Positions 1 to 6,583 of a stretch of 43,210 nt of DNA are shown here, piece after piece. The DNA comes from Natrinema mahii. Lineage in GTDB: Archaea; Halobacteriota; Halobacteria; Halobacteriales; Natrialbaceae. Both the position numbers and the translations under genes were made by a program. The notes beneath the pieces were generated by a model. That model did not search any database. It saw only the letters and a list, made by a program, of their open reading frames with translations, and was not told the DNA's origin. Each line of letters begins with the position of its first letter. The first letter of the stretch is position 1. The stretch covers positions 205,379-248,588 of the forward strand of contig JHUT02000004.1 of the NCBI GenBank assembly GCA_000690595.2. The letters are read 5' to 3'.

Positions 1-19
1 GGGGGGGGGGGGGGGGGGG
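1..19. other. Poly-G run at left edge, probable artefact
   Basis: The window opens with nineteen consecutive G residues before the first C. Such a homopolymer is out of keeping with the following sequence and is typical of dark-cycle G calls in two-colour sequencing or of a badly resolved contig end. I do not treat it as biological sequence. Confidence 0.8.
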
Positions 20-87
20 CTCCCGGCGACCCTCTGTGTACTATTACCATACCGCTGATGTACTAGCACATACGATCATGTCTCTCC

Positions 88-143
88 CCAACATCCCCAA
101 CATGGTGTCAACATTCCTAACACCAACATCCCCAACATGGTGT
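88..143. repeat. 21-bp direct repeat, two copies
   Basis: An identical 21-base unit ending in AACATGGTGT occurs at 88-108 and again at 123-143, start to start 35 bases. The second copy is also flanked by ACACCA/TGGTGT arms, so it can fold weakly. The unit is not part of a recognisable gene. It might be a subterminal repeat of a mobile element or a protein-binding site; the function is unknown. Confidence 0.7.
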
Positions 144-194
144 GGATACATAGTGTGGATCGTATTGTTCTCGTCAGTTCTACAGGCAGAGCAG

Positions 195-238
195 GCCGAG
201 TGCCTCGGGGCTTGACCCCGAGACGGTTCACTCGAAGC
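195..238 (+). mobile_element. Possible right end of an IS200/IS605-type element
   Basis: A perfect stem CTCGGGG/CCCCGAG (204-210, 216-222) closes a CTTGA loop and is followed by GGTTCAC. From memory, this layout resembles the hairpin right ends (and the omega-RNA 3' parts) of haloarchaeal IS200/IS605 TnpB elements. No TnpB coding sequence is visible upstream, so at best this is a remnant or the contig breaks inside the element. An ordinary hairpin is the alternative. Confidence 0.3.
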
Positions 239-295
239 ACTATCTGCCTGACCGACAACTCCCGTTCGTCGAATTGTATACATGTCTGACGTAGG

Positions 296-301
296 CTTAA
301 G
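296..301 (+). promoter_or_regulatory. TATA-like box CTTAAG of the arv operon
   Basis: CTTAAG lies about 55 bases before the ATG at 357. Transcription starting about 25-28 bases downstream would leave a leader of about 30 bases carrying the GGAGG site. This contrasts with the many leaderless genes elsewhere in the window. Confidence 0.4.
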
Positions 302-343
302 TGAGTTCAGTTTGTAGTACGCGCAACTGCACCCCGCGGTGCT

Positions 344-348
344 GGAGG
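344..348 (+). promoter_or_regulatory. Shine-Dalgarno site GGAGG deciding the arvA start
   Basis: GGAGG ends 8 bases before the ATG at 357. An in-frame GTG at 339 lies upstream of this site and cannot use it, so 357 is the better start. Confidence 0.65.
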
Positions 349-356
349 CCCCACAG

Positions 357-995
357 ATGGGACTGTTCACAGAACTCAAAGATAGTATCTCTCGGGCAAC
401 GGATCGCCTGTTTTCGGAACAGGAGCCCAAACGAATCGGTATCTACGGTCCGCCCAACGCTGGAAAGACGACGCTCGCGAACCGCATCGCGCGTGACTGG
501 ACCGGTGACGCGGTCGGCGCGGAGAGTCACGTCCCTCACGAAACACGGCGCGCACGCCGGAAAGAAAACGTCGAGATCGAACGCGACGGCAAGACGGTGA
601 CGATCGACATCGTCGACACCCCCGGCGTGACGACAAAAGTCGACTACGAGGAGTTCACCGACGAGATGGACGAGGACGACGCCATCCGTCGCTCCCGCGA
701 GGCGACCGAGGGCGTCGCCGAGGCCATGCACTGGCTGCGCGAAGACGTCGACGGCGTCATCTACGTTCTGGATAGCGCCGAGGACCCGATCACGCAGGTC
801 AACACGATGCTGATCGGCATCATCGAATCGCGCGATCTCCCCGTTCTCATCTTCGCGAACAAGATCGATCTCGACGACTCGAGCGTCAAACGGATCGAAG
901 ACGCGTTCCCCCAACACAAGACCGTCCCTCTCTCGGCCAAGGAGGGGGACAACATGGACGAAGTCTACGACAACATCGCGGAGTACTTCGGGTGA
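357..995 (+). CDS. arvA: Era-like small GTPase, ArvA-type
   Basis: A 212-residue GTP-binding protein. Visible GTPase motifs are the P-loop GPPNAGKTT (31-39), DTPG (87-90, G3), NKID (168-171, G4) and SAK (193-195, G5). The N-terminal stretch MGLFTELKDSISRATDRLF can form an amphipathic helix. The ATG at 357 is chosen because a GGAGG site precedes it. It heads a tight operon with a DUF2073 protein and a zinc-ribbon protein. Known: in Haloferax a small GTPase with these partners (ArvA, ArvB, ArvC) drives extracellular vesicle formation. Inference: this operon has the same role, with the GTPase acting at the cytoplasmic membrane. Family assignment is firm; the vesicle role rests on recalled literature and gene order. 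Confidence 0.85.
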   Translation: MGLFTELKDSISRATDRLFSEQEPKRIGIYGPPNAGKTTLANRIARDWTGDAVGAESHVPHETRRARRKENVEIERDGKTVTIDIVDTPGVTTKVDYEEFTDEMDEDDAIRRSREATEGVAEAMHWLREDVDGVIYVLDSAEDPITQVNTMLIGIIESRDLPVLIFANKIDLDDSSVKRIEDAFPQHKTVPLSAKEGDNMDEVYDNIAEYFG

Positions 996-996
996 T
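991..996 (+). promoter_or_regulatory. GGTGAT ribosome binding site over the arvA stop
   Basis: GGTGAT, complementary to the 3' end of archaeal 16S rRNA, overlaps the TGA of arvA and sits 5 bases before the arvB ATG at 1002. It suggests re-initiation from the upstream gene. Confidence 0.5.
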
Positions 997-1001
997 CACC
1001 G

Positions 1002-1403
1002 ATGCCAAAAGCAACTAACGCGGACGACTCCGACGCCCCCGACGGCGTCCAGATCGACCTGATCAGCGGCGAGCGCATGGCCGGCATGGCGACCATGGAG
1101 AAGATCAGGATGATCTTAGACGGCGTCCACGATGGCAACATCGTCATCTTGGAGGAGGGGCTGACGCCCGACGAGGAGAGCCGGCTCATCGAGGTGACGA
1201 TGGCCGAGATCAGTCCCGACGAGTTCAACGGGATCGAGATCGAGACCTATCCCAAATCAGACACCCACGACTCGTCGCTACTCGGTCGGATCATGGGCGG
1301 CGATCAGGCGGAAGCGAAACTGACAGTGATCGGCCCGGCCAACCAGATCGAGACGCTCCACAAGGACGAAACGCTCATCAGTGCGCTCGTGTCCCGCAAC
1401 TAA
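1002..1403 (+). CDS. arvB: DUF2073 protein, ArvB/OapB-type
   Basis: A 133-residue acidic protein of the archaeal DUF2073 family, recognised from its IDLISGERMAGM start, the EEGLTPDEES segment and the C-terminal LTVIGPANQIETLHKDE. No catalytic motif is evident. It starts 6 bases after the GTPase stop, with a GGTGAT site over that stop, and its TAA shares one base with the ATG of the next gene, so the three genes are probably translationally coupled. Known: DUF2073 and the zinc-ribbon DUF2072 genes travel with the Era-like GTPase across Euryarchaeota. Inference: it is a partner or regulator of the GTPase. Confidence 0.85.
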   Translation: MPKATNADDSDAPDGVQIDLISGERMAGMATMEKIRMILDGVHDGNIVILEEGLTPDEESRLIEVTMAEISPDEFNGIEIETYPKSDTHDSSLLGRIMGGDQAEAKLTVIGPANQIETLHKDETLISALVSRN

Positions 1404-2416
1404 TGCCTCATCAGTGTACGAACTGCGGCCGGACGTTCGCCGACGGTTCCAAGGAGATGCTGTCGGGTTGTCCCGACTGCGGCGGGAACAAGTTCCAGTT
1501 CGCGCCGGCCGCAGCCGACTCGTCGGCCCCGACGGGGGCCGAAACCGACGGCTCGGGGACAGTCGATGCCGGTTCGACACCGGACTCGAGCGACACCGAG
1601 TCCCCGGACGGGGTCGCGACGCGAGCCGCCGAAACGGTTCGGGACTTGATGTCCGCCGGTTCGGCTGACGACGTTGCGTCGGACGGCGCCGACCGCCGGC
1701 AACCGGTGGACACGGAACCGACCGCGGACGCCGGCTCGACTGCGGACGCCGGCTCGACTGCGGACGCCGGCTCGACTGCGGACGCCGGCTCCTGGCCCGC
1801 AAGCGGGGCCGCCGACACGACTGATTCGAATCCGCCGACCGAACCCGACGACGGTCCCGCGGGGGAGTTCGACGAGTGGCCGGAGACGGCGCGCCGGCCC
1901 GCGGACCGCTCCGACCCGCCGGCCGATCGGGCGGTCGACGACACCGAGCGGCCCGATCGATCGACGGACGACTCGAGTCGGCCGACCGAGGGCCCGACGA
2001 CGACGTACGCCGACGACGAGAACACGGCACAGGCCGACGCCCGAAGCGAGGTCGTCCCCGCGGACGAACTGCCGGCACACGAGGACGGCGATCCCCGACC
2101 CGAGACTGAGACCGGTGACGAATCCCCATCCAGCGCCGATTCCACGGGCGAATCCCGACCCGTGACCGACGCCACCGACGAGCCGCCGGAACACGGGCGA
2201 GTCGTTCAGGAACCGAGCGGCCAGCGCCCGTCGATCGAGGAACTCCGAGCGGAACTCAACGAACAGTTCGAGAGCATCAAGATCGTCCGCCCGGGGCAGT
2301 ACGAACTCAACCTGATGGAGCTGTACAACCGCGAGGAGTACATCATCTCGCTTCAGGAGGACGGCCGGTACGTGATCGACGTTCCGGACTCGTGGCGCGA
2401 CGCCGACGACGAGTGA
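1403..2416 (+). CDS. arvC: Zinc-ribbon protein, ArvC/OapC-type (DUF2072)
   Basis: A 337-residue protein with three parts. An N-terminal zinc ribbon has Cys 5, 8, 23 and 26. A long low-complexity acidic linker of about 240 residues is rich in Asp, Thr, Pro and Ser. A conserved C-terminal segment of about 60 residues begins at IEELRAELNEQFESIKI and contains PGQYELNLMELYNR and YVIDVPDSWR. The linker includes four near-perfect copies of a six-residue unit (TADAGS) encoded by 18-bp tandem repeats. The ATG overlaps the arvB stop (TAATG). The family is the archaeal zinc-ribbon DUF2072. Inference: the ends are functional and the linker is a flexible tether of variable length. Confidence 0.82.
   Translation: MPHQCTNCGRTFADGSKEMLSGCPDCGGNKFQFAPAAADSSAPTGAETDGSGTVDAGSTPDSSDTESPDGVATRAAETVRDLMSAGSADDVASDGADRRQPVDTEPTADAGSTADAGSTADAGSTADAGSWPASGAADTTDSNPPTEPDDGPAGEFDEWPETARRPADRSDPPADRAVDDTERPDRSTDDSSRPTEGPTTTYADDENTAQADARSEVVPADELPAHEDGDPRPETETGDESPSSADSTGESRPVTDATDEPPEHGRVVQEPSGQRPSIEELRAELNEQFESIKIVRPGQYELNLMELYNREEYIISLQEDGRYVIDVPDSWRDADDE
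1724..1791 (+). repeat. 18-bp in-frame tandem repeat within arvC
   Basis: Almost four copies of the unit GCGGACGCCGGCTCGACT run at 1724-1741, 1742-1759, 1760-1777 and 1778-1791 (partial). Each adds six residues (ADAGST) to the disordered linker. Copies are identical, which points to recent slippage or unequal exchange. Confidence 0.9.
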
Positions 2417-2546
2417 TAGGACTCCGGCACACCCCTCTGTTTCGATTGCAAGTCGCCCGCCGACCCCTTCGAGTCACGTTCACACAGTGATCCCCTCTCC
2501 ATTGGAAACGATGGTCACAATCGAATTCTCCAACAGGTCGTTCCGA

Positions 2547-2569
2547 CGGCGCTCGAAGACCGAGCGCCG
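2547..2569. other. 9-bp GC-rich hairpin in an intergenic region
   Basis: CGGCGCTCG (2547-2555) and CGAGCGCCG (2561-2569) form a perfect stem around AAGAC. The region 2417-2668 is otherwise without a gene. The stem is not followed by a T run, so it is not a classical terminator. Such stems arise by chance in GC-rich DNA. Confidence 0.3.
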
Positions 2570-2638
2570 GACCGCCTTCACACGACCGTCGAGCCCACCG
2601 TGGCCACTCGAGGGGGCCTCCGAACGGAGAAAGATGGA

Positions 2639-2644
2639 TTTAAA
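2639..2644 (+). promoter_or_regulatory. TATA box TTTAAA before the small membrane peptide
   Basis: TTTAAA lies 25-30 bases before the ATG at 2669, the spacing of a leaderless haloarchaeal transcript. It supports translation of the 29-residue frame at 2669. Confidence 0.6.
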
Positions 2645-2668
2645 CGACGCGACTACGACCCCTCGAAC

Positions 2669-2758
2669 ATGAGTACCGCAACCAAGGTCGTTCTCGCGAC
2701 GGTCGGAGTCTCGGCGCTGCTGTCGATCCTGCTCGTCTTCCAGACCGCACTCGCCTGA
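2669..2758 (+). CDS. 29-residue single-span membrane peptide
   Basis: An ATG at the right distance from a TTTAAA box opens a frame for a peptide beginning MSTATKVVLATVGVSALL and continuing SILLVFQTALA. It has one lysine near the N-terminus and then an almost fully hydrophobic helix, so it should be a single membrane span. Its TGA shares the A with the ATG of the next gene (TGATG at 2756-2760), indicating translational coupling. No known family is recognised. Because it holds the only good promoter for the gene behind it, it is likely real rather than a chance frame. Confidence 0.6.
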   Translation: MSTATKVVLATVGVSALLSILLVFQTALA

Positions 2759-3540
2759 TGTTCGAGGCCCGTGCGCTCTCGGCGGCGGTCGACGCCGTCC
2801 GCGAGAGCCGCGCGCCCGACATCCAGATCCTCGACTGCGAACGTGACTTCGAGACGCTGAACCCGGCACTCGCGGAGGACCTCGGGCTGCTCGTCGACTC
2901 GCTCGAGCCCGCGAGCTACCCGACCGCCTGGCTGCCCGCGGACGCACCGACGCTGCTCGCTCGCTATGTGAGTTCCGAGCTGACGATCGGGATGCCGGGC
3001 GACGGCAGCGTCGCCTGGACTCGCCAGACCGAGCCCCCGCTCGTGCTGGTCAAACCGCGCGTCGAGGGCTCGCCCGACGCCTTCATCGACTTCCTGATCG
3101 CCGAGGCACTGGTCCAACTCGATCTCGGCGTTCCGGAACACTTCATGGGCTTTTTCGAGGACGCCTATCCCGACCTCGACGAGGCGGTCGAACTGGACCC
3201 GAACGGCACCTATCAGGTCGCCGCGGCGCTGTACGACGGCTGGGTCGGACTGCAGACCCGCGAGGTGTTCGCCGAGTGGCACGACGACCACCCCGAACTC
3301 GCCGACGCCTGGCAGGACGCGGGGACCCGTCTCGAGGACCGCGTTTCGGACCTGCCGCGGGCGGTCGCACGCGGTGACACCGACTTCGCCGACGCGACTG
3401 AACTGGCGTGTGCGGCGATCAAGCACGCGATCGAGTTGCCGGCCCCCTTCGCCGCGCTCGACACCGAAGCCTACCTCGACCACGGCCCCGAATACGCCGT
3501 CCAGTGGGCCGAGACGACCTTCGAGTCGCTCGAGAACTAG
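2758..3540 (+). CDS. Conserved haloarchaeal protein of unknown function
   Basis: A 260-residue acidic protein without signal peptide or membrane span; I believe it belongs to a haloarchaeal family catalogued as DUF7089, but I cannot verify this. It is rich in Glu, Asp, Ala and Leu and looks largely helical (for example the AWQDAGTRLEDRVSDLPRAV region). No Cys-based metal site or nucleotide-binding motif is seen. The start ATG overlaps the stop of the 29-residue membrane peptide, so the two form a coupled pair. It converges with the minus-strand gene at 3672-4250. Confidence 0.7.
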   Translation: MFEARALSAAVDAVRESRAPDIQILDCERDFETLNPALAEDLGLLVDSLEPASYPTAWLPADAPTLLARYVSSELTIGMPGDGSVAWTRQTEPPLVLVKPRVEGSPDAFIDFLIAEALVQLDLGVPEHFMGFFEDAYPDLDEAVELDPNGTYQVAAALYDGWVGLQTREVFAEWHDDHPELADAWQDAGTRLEDRVSDLPRAVARGDTDFADATELACAAIKHAIELPAPFAALDTEAYLDHGPEYAVQWAETTFESLEN

Positions 3541-3671
3541 TTCGTTTGGCGTCGGCTGTCAGCAACTGGACGACCTGTACTCGATCGTCCAAGCGAGTCA
3601 TGACACAGCATGTGCCACGCTGTGACGCTTTTCTGTGACCGGGAACCCAAACTCGCCGACGGTGTCGCCGC

Positions 3672-4250
3672 TCAGAAGTCGGCGTCGATGCTGCCGTCCT
3701 CGTCGAGGTCGATCACGCCGTCGAACCGGTCGCGGAACCGGTCGACCAGTTCCTCGTCGTGGGGGTCCTTGGCGAGGTGGAACAGTCCGACTGCGTCGTA
3801 CTCGGCGAGTAACTCGAGGATCCGGTCGACGGCCTCGAGGGCCTGCTCGTCGCCGGCGTAGTAGGCGAGTTCGGTGACGGAGTCGATACTGATGCGGCGT
3901 TTGCCGTCGTGTTCGTCGAGGAAGCCGTCGATGTGATCGACGATGCCGTCGACGTCGTCGGGGGCGGCGACGTAGTGGACGGTGTCGGAGGAGCGCCGGG
4001 AGTAGCCGCGCTCGATGCTCAGCGTGTCCAGAATCTCGGCCCGCTCTTCGTCGACGTCGTAGTACTCGAGTTTCTGTCTGACTTCGCGGGCGGTGGTTCG
4101 GGTGGAGACGACGAGGAAGTTGTCGGTATCGGTCTTGAAGAAGTCGGTGTCGATACGGTCGGTCTCGCCGGTACTCGGATGCAACAGGAGTACCCCGGTG
4201 CCGCCCGGTATGGTTGCCGGTGTCCCGTCTATCTCGAGCGTATACTCCAT
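3672..4250 (-). CDS. RecA/KaiC-like protein with a degenerate P-loop
   Basis: A 192-residue protein, possibly the family catalogued as DUF7090. The N-terminal GVLLLHPSTGETDR occupies the place of a RAD55/KaiC Walker A, but the glycine is His and the catalytic lysine is Glu. A Walker-B-like strand ISIDSVTELAYY follows at about residue 120, as in KaiC-type ATPases. Seen: fold-like pattern with lost ATP-binding residues. Inference: a non-hydrolysing RecA-fold regulator. The ATG at 4250 is chosen because CTTAAG lies 28-33 bases upstream; the longer in-frame extension to 4394 is Arg- and Ser-rich and lacks haloarchaeal coding character. Confidence 0.7.
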   Translation of the reverse strand: MEYTLEIDGTPATIPGGTGVLLLHPSTGETDRIDTDFFKTDTDNFLVVSTRTTAREVRQKLEYYDVDEERAEILDTLSIERGYSRRSSDTVHYVAAPDDVDGIVDHIDGFLDEHDGKRRISIDSVTELAYYAGDEQALEAVDRILELLAEYDAVGLFHLAKDPHDEELVDRFRDRFDGVIDLDEDGSIDADF

Positions 4251-4277
4251 ACTGGCCGCAACAACTCCGGGGACTCC

Positions 4278-4283
4278 CTTAAG
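4278..4283 (-). promoter_or_regulatory. TATA-like box CTTAAG
   Basis: Lies 28-33 bases upstream of the ATG at 4250 on the minus strand, consistent with a leaderless transcript. Confidence 0.5.
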
Positions 4284-4376
4284 CGTGCGGATGTCTCTCC
4301 CGGGGAAGTCGGAAGCGGTGGAAGGGTCTGAAAAACTGGCGAGGGGTGGGACAGTGCGACTCACCGAACGTCGAGG

Positions 4377-4402
4377 CGAAATCCGGATGCCCACGGATTT
4401 CG
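4377..4402. repeat. 9-bp inverted repeat
   Basis: CGAAATCCG (4377-4385) and CGGATTTCG (4394-4402) form a perfect stem with an 8-base loop. It could be an operator or a hairpin in an untranslated RNA. It lies 25 bases left of another palindrome. Confidence 0.45.
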
Positions 4403-4428
4403 ATCCGACGACCCTTCACCCACTACTT

Positions 4429-4444
4429 TTTAGGCCAGCCTAAA
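4429..4444. promoter_or_regulatory. Palindrome TTTAGGC-CA-GCCTAAA, putative operator
   Basis: A perfect 7-bp inverted repeat with a 2-base centre. The half-site TTAGGC resembles the TTAGGT/AGCCTAA half-sites bound by DtxR/IdeR/SirR metal-dependent repressors. It also contains a TTTTTAGG TATA-like box on the plus strand (4427-4434). No iron or manganese gene adjoins it; the nearest downstream gene is the methyltransferase at 4573. The factor is therefore unknown. Confidence 0.4.
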
Positions 4445-4572
4445 GAATCTGTCGGTGGTTCTCGGAATTACGAGACCGATCGGCGACACCGGTGACCGGC
4501 GTCGTTCGGTACCGTCTGGGGCTTCCGTCTCGATGCGAACGCGTTTAGGGTCGCGGCGCGACGCTTGTGGAT

Positions 4573-5253
4573 ATGAGCGTTCGCGAGGAGTTCGACGACT
4601 GGGCGGCCAGCGGTCGGGACAGAGGCATGGAGGAACGACACTGGCACACCGCAAAGCACGCGCTCGCACGGATGCCGATCGAGCCCGGTGACACCGTCCT
4701 CGATCTCGGCTGCGGGAGCGGCTACGCCGGCCGCGCCCTCCGGGATACGAAGGACGCGGGACGGGTCTACGGCCTCGACGGATCGCCGGAAATGGCGCAC
4801 AACGCGGCCGACTACACGGACGATCCGACCGTCGGTTACCTCGTCGGGGACTTCGACGAGTTGCCCTTCGCCGACGATTCGATCGACCACGTCTGGAGCA
4901 TGGAAGCGTTCTACTACGCCGCCGACCCCCACCACACCCTCGAGGAGATCGCCCGCGTTCTCCGGCCCGGCGGCACCTTCTACTGTGCCGTCAACTACTA
5001 CGAGGAGAACGTCCACTCCCACGAGTGGCAGGAGTCCATCGCCATCGAGATGACCCGGTGGGACCGCCGCCAGTACCGCGAGGCCTTCCGGGAGGCAGGC
5101 TTATACGTCGCCGAACAGGACAACGTCCCCGACCGCGAGATCACGATTCCGGCCGCGGCCGAGTTCCCGACCGAGGACTGGGACACCCGCGAGGCGATGG
5201 TCGAACGCTACCGTGAGTTCGGCACCCTCCTGACCGTCGGCGTCGCACCCTGA
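4573..5253 (+). CDS. Class I SAM-dependent methyltransferase
   Basis: A 226-residue cytoplasmic methyltransferase. Motif I is VLDLGCGSGYAGRAL (about residues 40-54), the acidic end of strand 2 is GLDGSPEM, motif III is DELPFADDSIDHVWSMEAFYY and motif IV follows RVLRPGGTFYCAVNYY. This is the methyltransf_11 pattern of small-molecule and quinone methyltransferases. The substrate cannot be told from sequence. The ATG at 4573 is preferred over a GTG two codons upstream, since a TTTAGG box about 27 bases upstream would place the mRNA start at the ATG. Confidence 0.85.
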   Translation: MSVREEFDDWAASGRDRGMEERHWHTAKHALARMPIEPGDTVLDLGCGSGYAGRALRDTKDAGRVYGLDGSPEMAHNAADYTDDPTVGYLVGDFDELPFADDSIDHVWSMEAFYYAADPHHTLEEIARVLRPGGTFYCAVNYYEENVHSHEWQESIAIEMTRWDRRQYREAFREAGLYVAEQDNVPDREITIPAAAEFPTEDWDTREAMVERYREFGTLLTVGVAP

Positions 5254-5459
5254 CGCCGCGAGTCCGACCGCCCGCCCCGCGAGAATCCCGTTCGACTACT
5301 CGCGATCGATCCGGATTGCCGGGTCGAAAACCCCCCGGTTTCCACTCGAGGTCAGTATCCCCCTCCGAGGGGCCGTCACACGGGCGCTGACTCGAGTCGA
5401 AACGGTCCCCTCCGATCGGTGACAGTCTCCGGATCGTGACCGCGGTGACTCCGCCGCCG

Positions 5460-6035
5460 CTACTCGTGGCGTTCGCCGGCCGGAATCGCGACCTCGAGCC
5501 AGTTCTCCTCGGGCGGGAGCGGGCAGTCGAAGGTGTCGCTGTAGGCACAGAACGGCGAGTACGCGAGGTTGAAGTCGACGACGATCTCGTCGCCGTCCGC
5601 GAGGTCCCGATCGGGCTCGAGTTCCATGTAGCGGCCGCCGTCGTAGCTCTGCTGGCCCGTCGTCTTGTCCCGGAAGGGGAGGAAAAGCGGCTGCTCCTCG
5701 GGGCTCTCCTGCTCGTAGGCCGCGAGTTCGAACGTCCCGTCCTCTAGGTTCTCGTCCTCGCGATCCAGTTCGAACGTCAGCGTCGCGACGCGGAGATAGC
5801 GCATCTCTCGGCCCGCCGTAGTGTCCATCAGCACGACCTCGGGGTCGTCGTGGACCGTCGCGGTCGCGGTCACGCGGTAGGCCGGATCCGGCTCGAAGTA
5901 GTCCAGTCCCGCGAAGTCCTCGCGCTCTTCGGGCGGGATCGGCGACTGTGGATGGCCGGCGAAAAAGTCGTCTTTCTCGGCGCGTTTGGACTCGAGTTCC
6001 GTGCGCCAGCGGTCGACGTCGATGGAATCGCTCAT
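5460..6035 (-). CDS. DUF1684 family protein
   Basis: A 191-residue soluble protein that clearly matches DUF1684: the C-terminal half carries FLPFRDKTTGQQSYDGGRYM, then DEIVVDFNLAYSPFCAYS, DCPLPPEENWLEVAIPAGE. The family is widespread in bacteria and haloarchaea but has no established biochemical role. The two conserved Cys of FCAYS and DCPLPP are kept. The start at 6035 gives the usual MSDSIDVDRWRTELESKRAEKDDFF opening; the longer in-frame extension is Arg- and Pro-rich. Confidence 0.88.
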   Translation of the reverse strand: MSDSIDVDRWRTELESKRAEKDDFFAGHPQSPIPPEEREDFAGLDYFEPDPAYRVTATATVHDDPEVVLMDTTAGREMRYLRVATLTFELDREDENLEDGTFELAAYEQESPEEQPLFLPFRDKTTGQQSYDGGRYMELEPDRDLADGDEIVVDFNLAYSPFCAYSDTFDCPLPPEENWLEVAIPAGERHE

Positions 6036-6179
6036 AGCCGACGTAGTCGACCGAGCGGGGAAGGCGTTGCGCTTCGGCTCGTGGGGTCGCTGTGGGGCGC
6101 GTTCGATCGGCGCGTCGAACACGGCGCGTAAGCGGGCCCTCGCTGTGGCCGGTCGGTCGCTCTCTGACAGTCCGGTTCG

Positions 6180-6416
6180 TTACTCGTCGATCGTGAGGAC
6201 GCCGTTCCGGGCCGAGACGGCGGTCGCTTCCGGCGGGAGTTCGAACTCGAACTGTTCGCCGTCCGTGACGATGATCGCGGTCGACCCGACGACGTCGACC
6301 GAGATATCCGCGGCCGAGGTGCCGAAATCGACCGCGATGGTGCTACCGTCATCGTATTCGAACGTGCGAACGACGACGTCTCGGTCGACGTTCTCGAGAG
6401 AGTGGGGAACCTTCAC
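6180..6416 (-). CDS. Small Hsp20-like haloarchaeal protein (DUF7127-type)
   Basis: A 78-residue all-beta acidic protein. The pattern NVDRDVVVRTFEYDDGSTIAVDFG, then EFELPPEATAVSARNGVLTI, ends like alpha-crystallin domains, where the last strand carries a V-x-NGVLTI motif. Known: haloarchaea encode many short DUF7127-like proteins of this layout. Start: a GTG at 6416 (VKVPHSLEN) is preferred because TTTACTTA lies 21-28 bases upstream; the longer frame to 6500 would cover that promoter. Confidence 0.7.
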   Translation of the reverse strand: MKVPHSLENVDRDVVVRTFEYDDGSTIAVDFGTSAADISVDVVGSTAIIVTDGEQFEFELPPEATAVSARNGVLTIDE

Positions 6417-6436
6417 ACACGACCTAGGGACTGAGC

Positions 6437-6444
6437 TAAGTAAA
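6437..6444 (-). promoter_or_regulatory. TATA box TTTACTTA
   Basis: Minus-strand TTTACTTA 21-28 bases before the GTG at 6416. It fixes the short start of the small DUF7127-type gene. Confidence 0.5.
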
Positions 6445-6529
6445 GGCTCACGCTGGCAGCAATCGGGCGGGTCGATCGCGGAGGGTTCGGTGGCCGTCAT
6501 CGCGGTCCGATCCGCTGCTCGACCCGACG

Positions 6530-6535
6530 TTTATC
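6530..6535 (+). promoter_or_regulatory. TATA-like box TTTATC of the helicase gene
   Basis: TTTATC about 50 bases before the helicase ATG at 6584. The expected mRNA start near 6558 leaves a 25-base leader that includes a five-codon frame (6570-6587). Confidence 0.4.
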
Positions 6536-6583
6536 ACTGATCGGGCGGCGACTCCAGTCCGTCAACGCTATGGACGACCGACC

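Larger units (their letters stand above)
20..356. other. Non-coding region left of the arv operon
   Basis: I see no convincing gene here. The stretch is lower in G+C than the rest of the window, holds a 21-bp direct repeat (88-108 and 123-143), a 7-bp hairpin (204-222) and the probable promoter of the downstream operon. Short frames in this stretch lack the acidic composition and GC-rich third positions of haloarchaeal genes. Together with the contig edge, this looks like the margin of a repeated or mobile sequence. Confidence 0.5.
4251..4572. other. Divergent intergenic region with two palindromes
   Basis: This 322-base gap separates a minus-strand gene from the methyltransferase at 4573. 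It holds the CTTAAG promoter of the minus-strand gene, a 9-bp inverted repeat (4377-4402), a 16-base palindrome (4429-4444) and a TTTAGG box near 4543 suited to the methyltransferase. I find no convincing gene or tRNA in it. Confidence 0.5.

Noticed and set aside
20..300. CRISPR array suggested by two 21-bp repeats
   Set aside because: Only two copies, 14 bases between them, with no further units and no cas genes.
4377..4444. tRNA or structured RNA gene suggested by two inverted repeats
   Set aside because: I tried to fold both strands as a cloverleaf; no acceptor stem or T arm with the conserved TTCRANY loop can be made.
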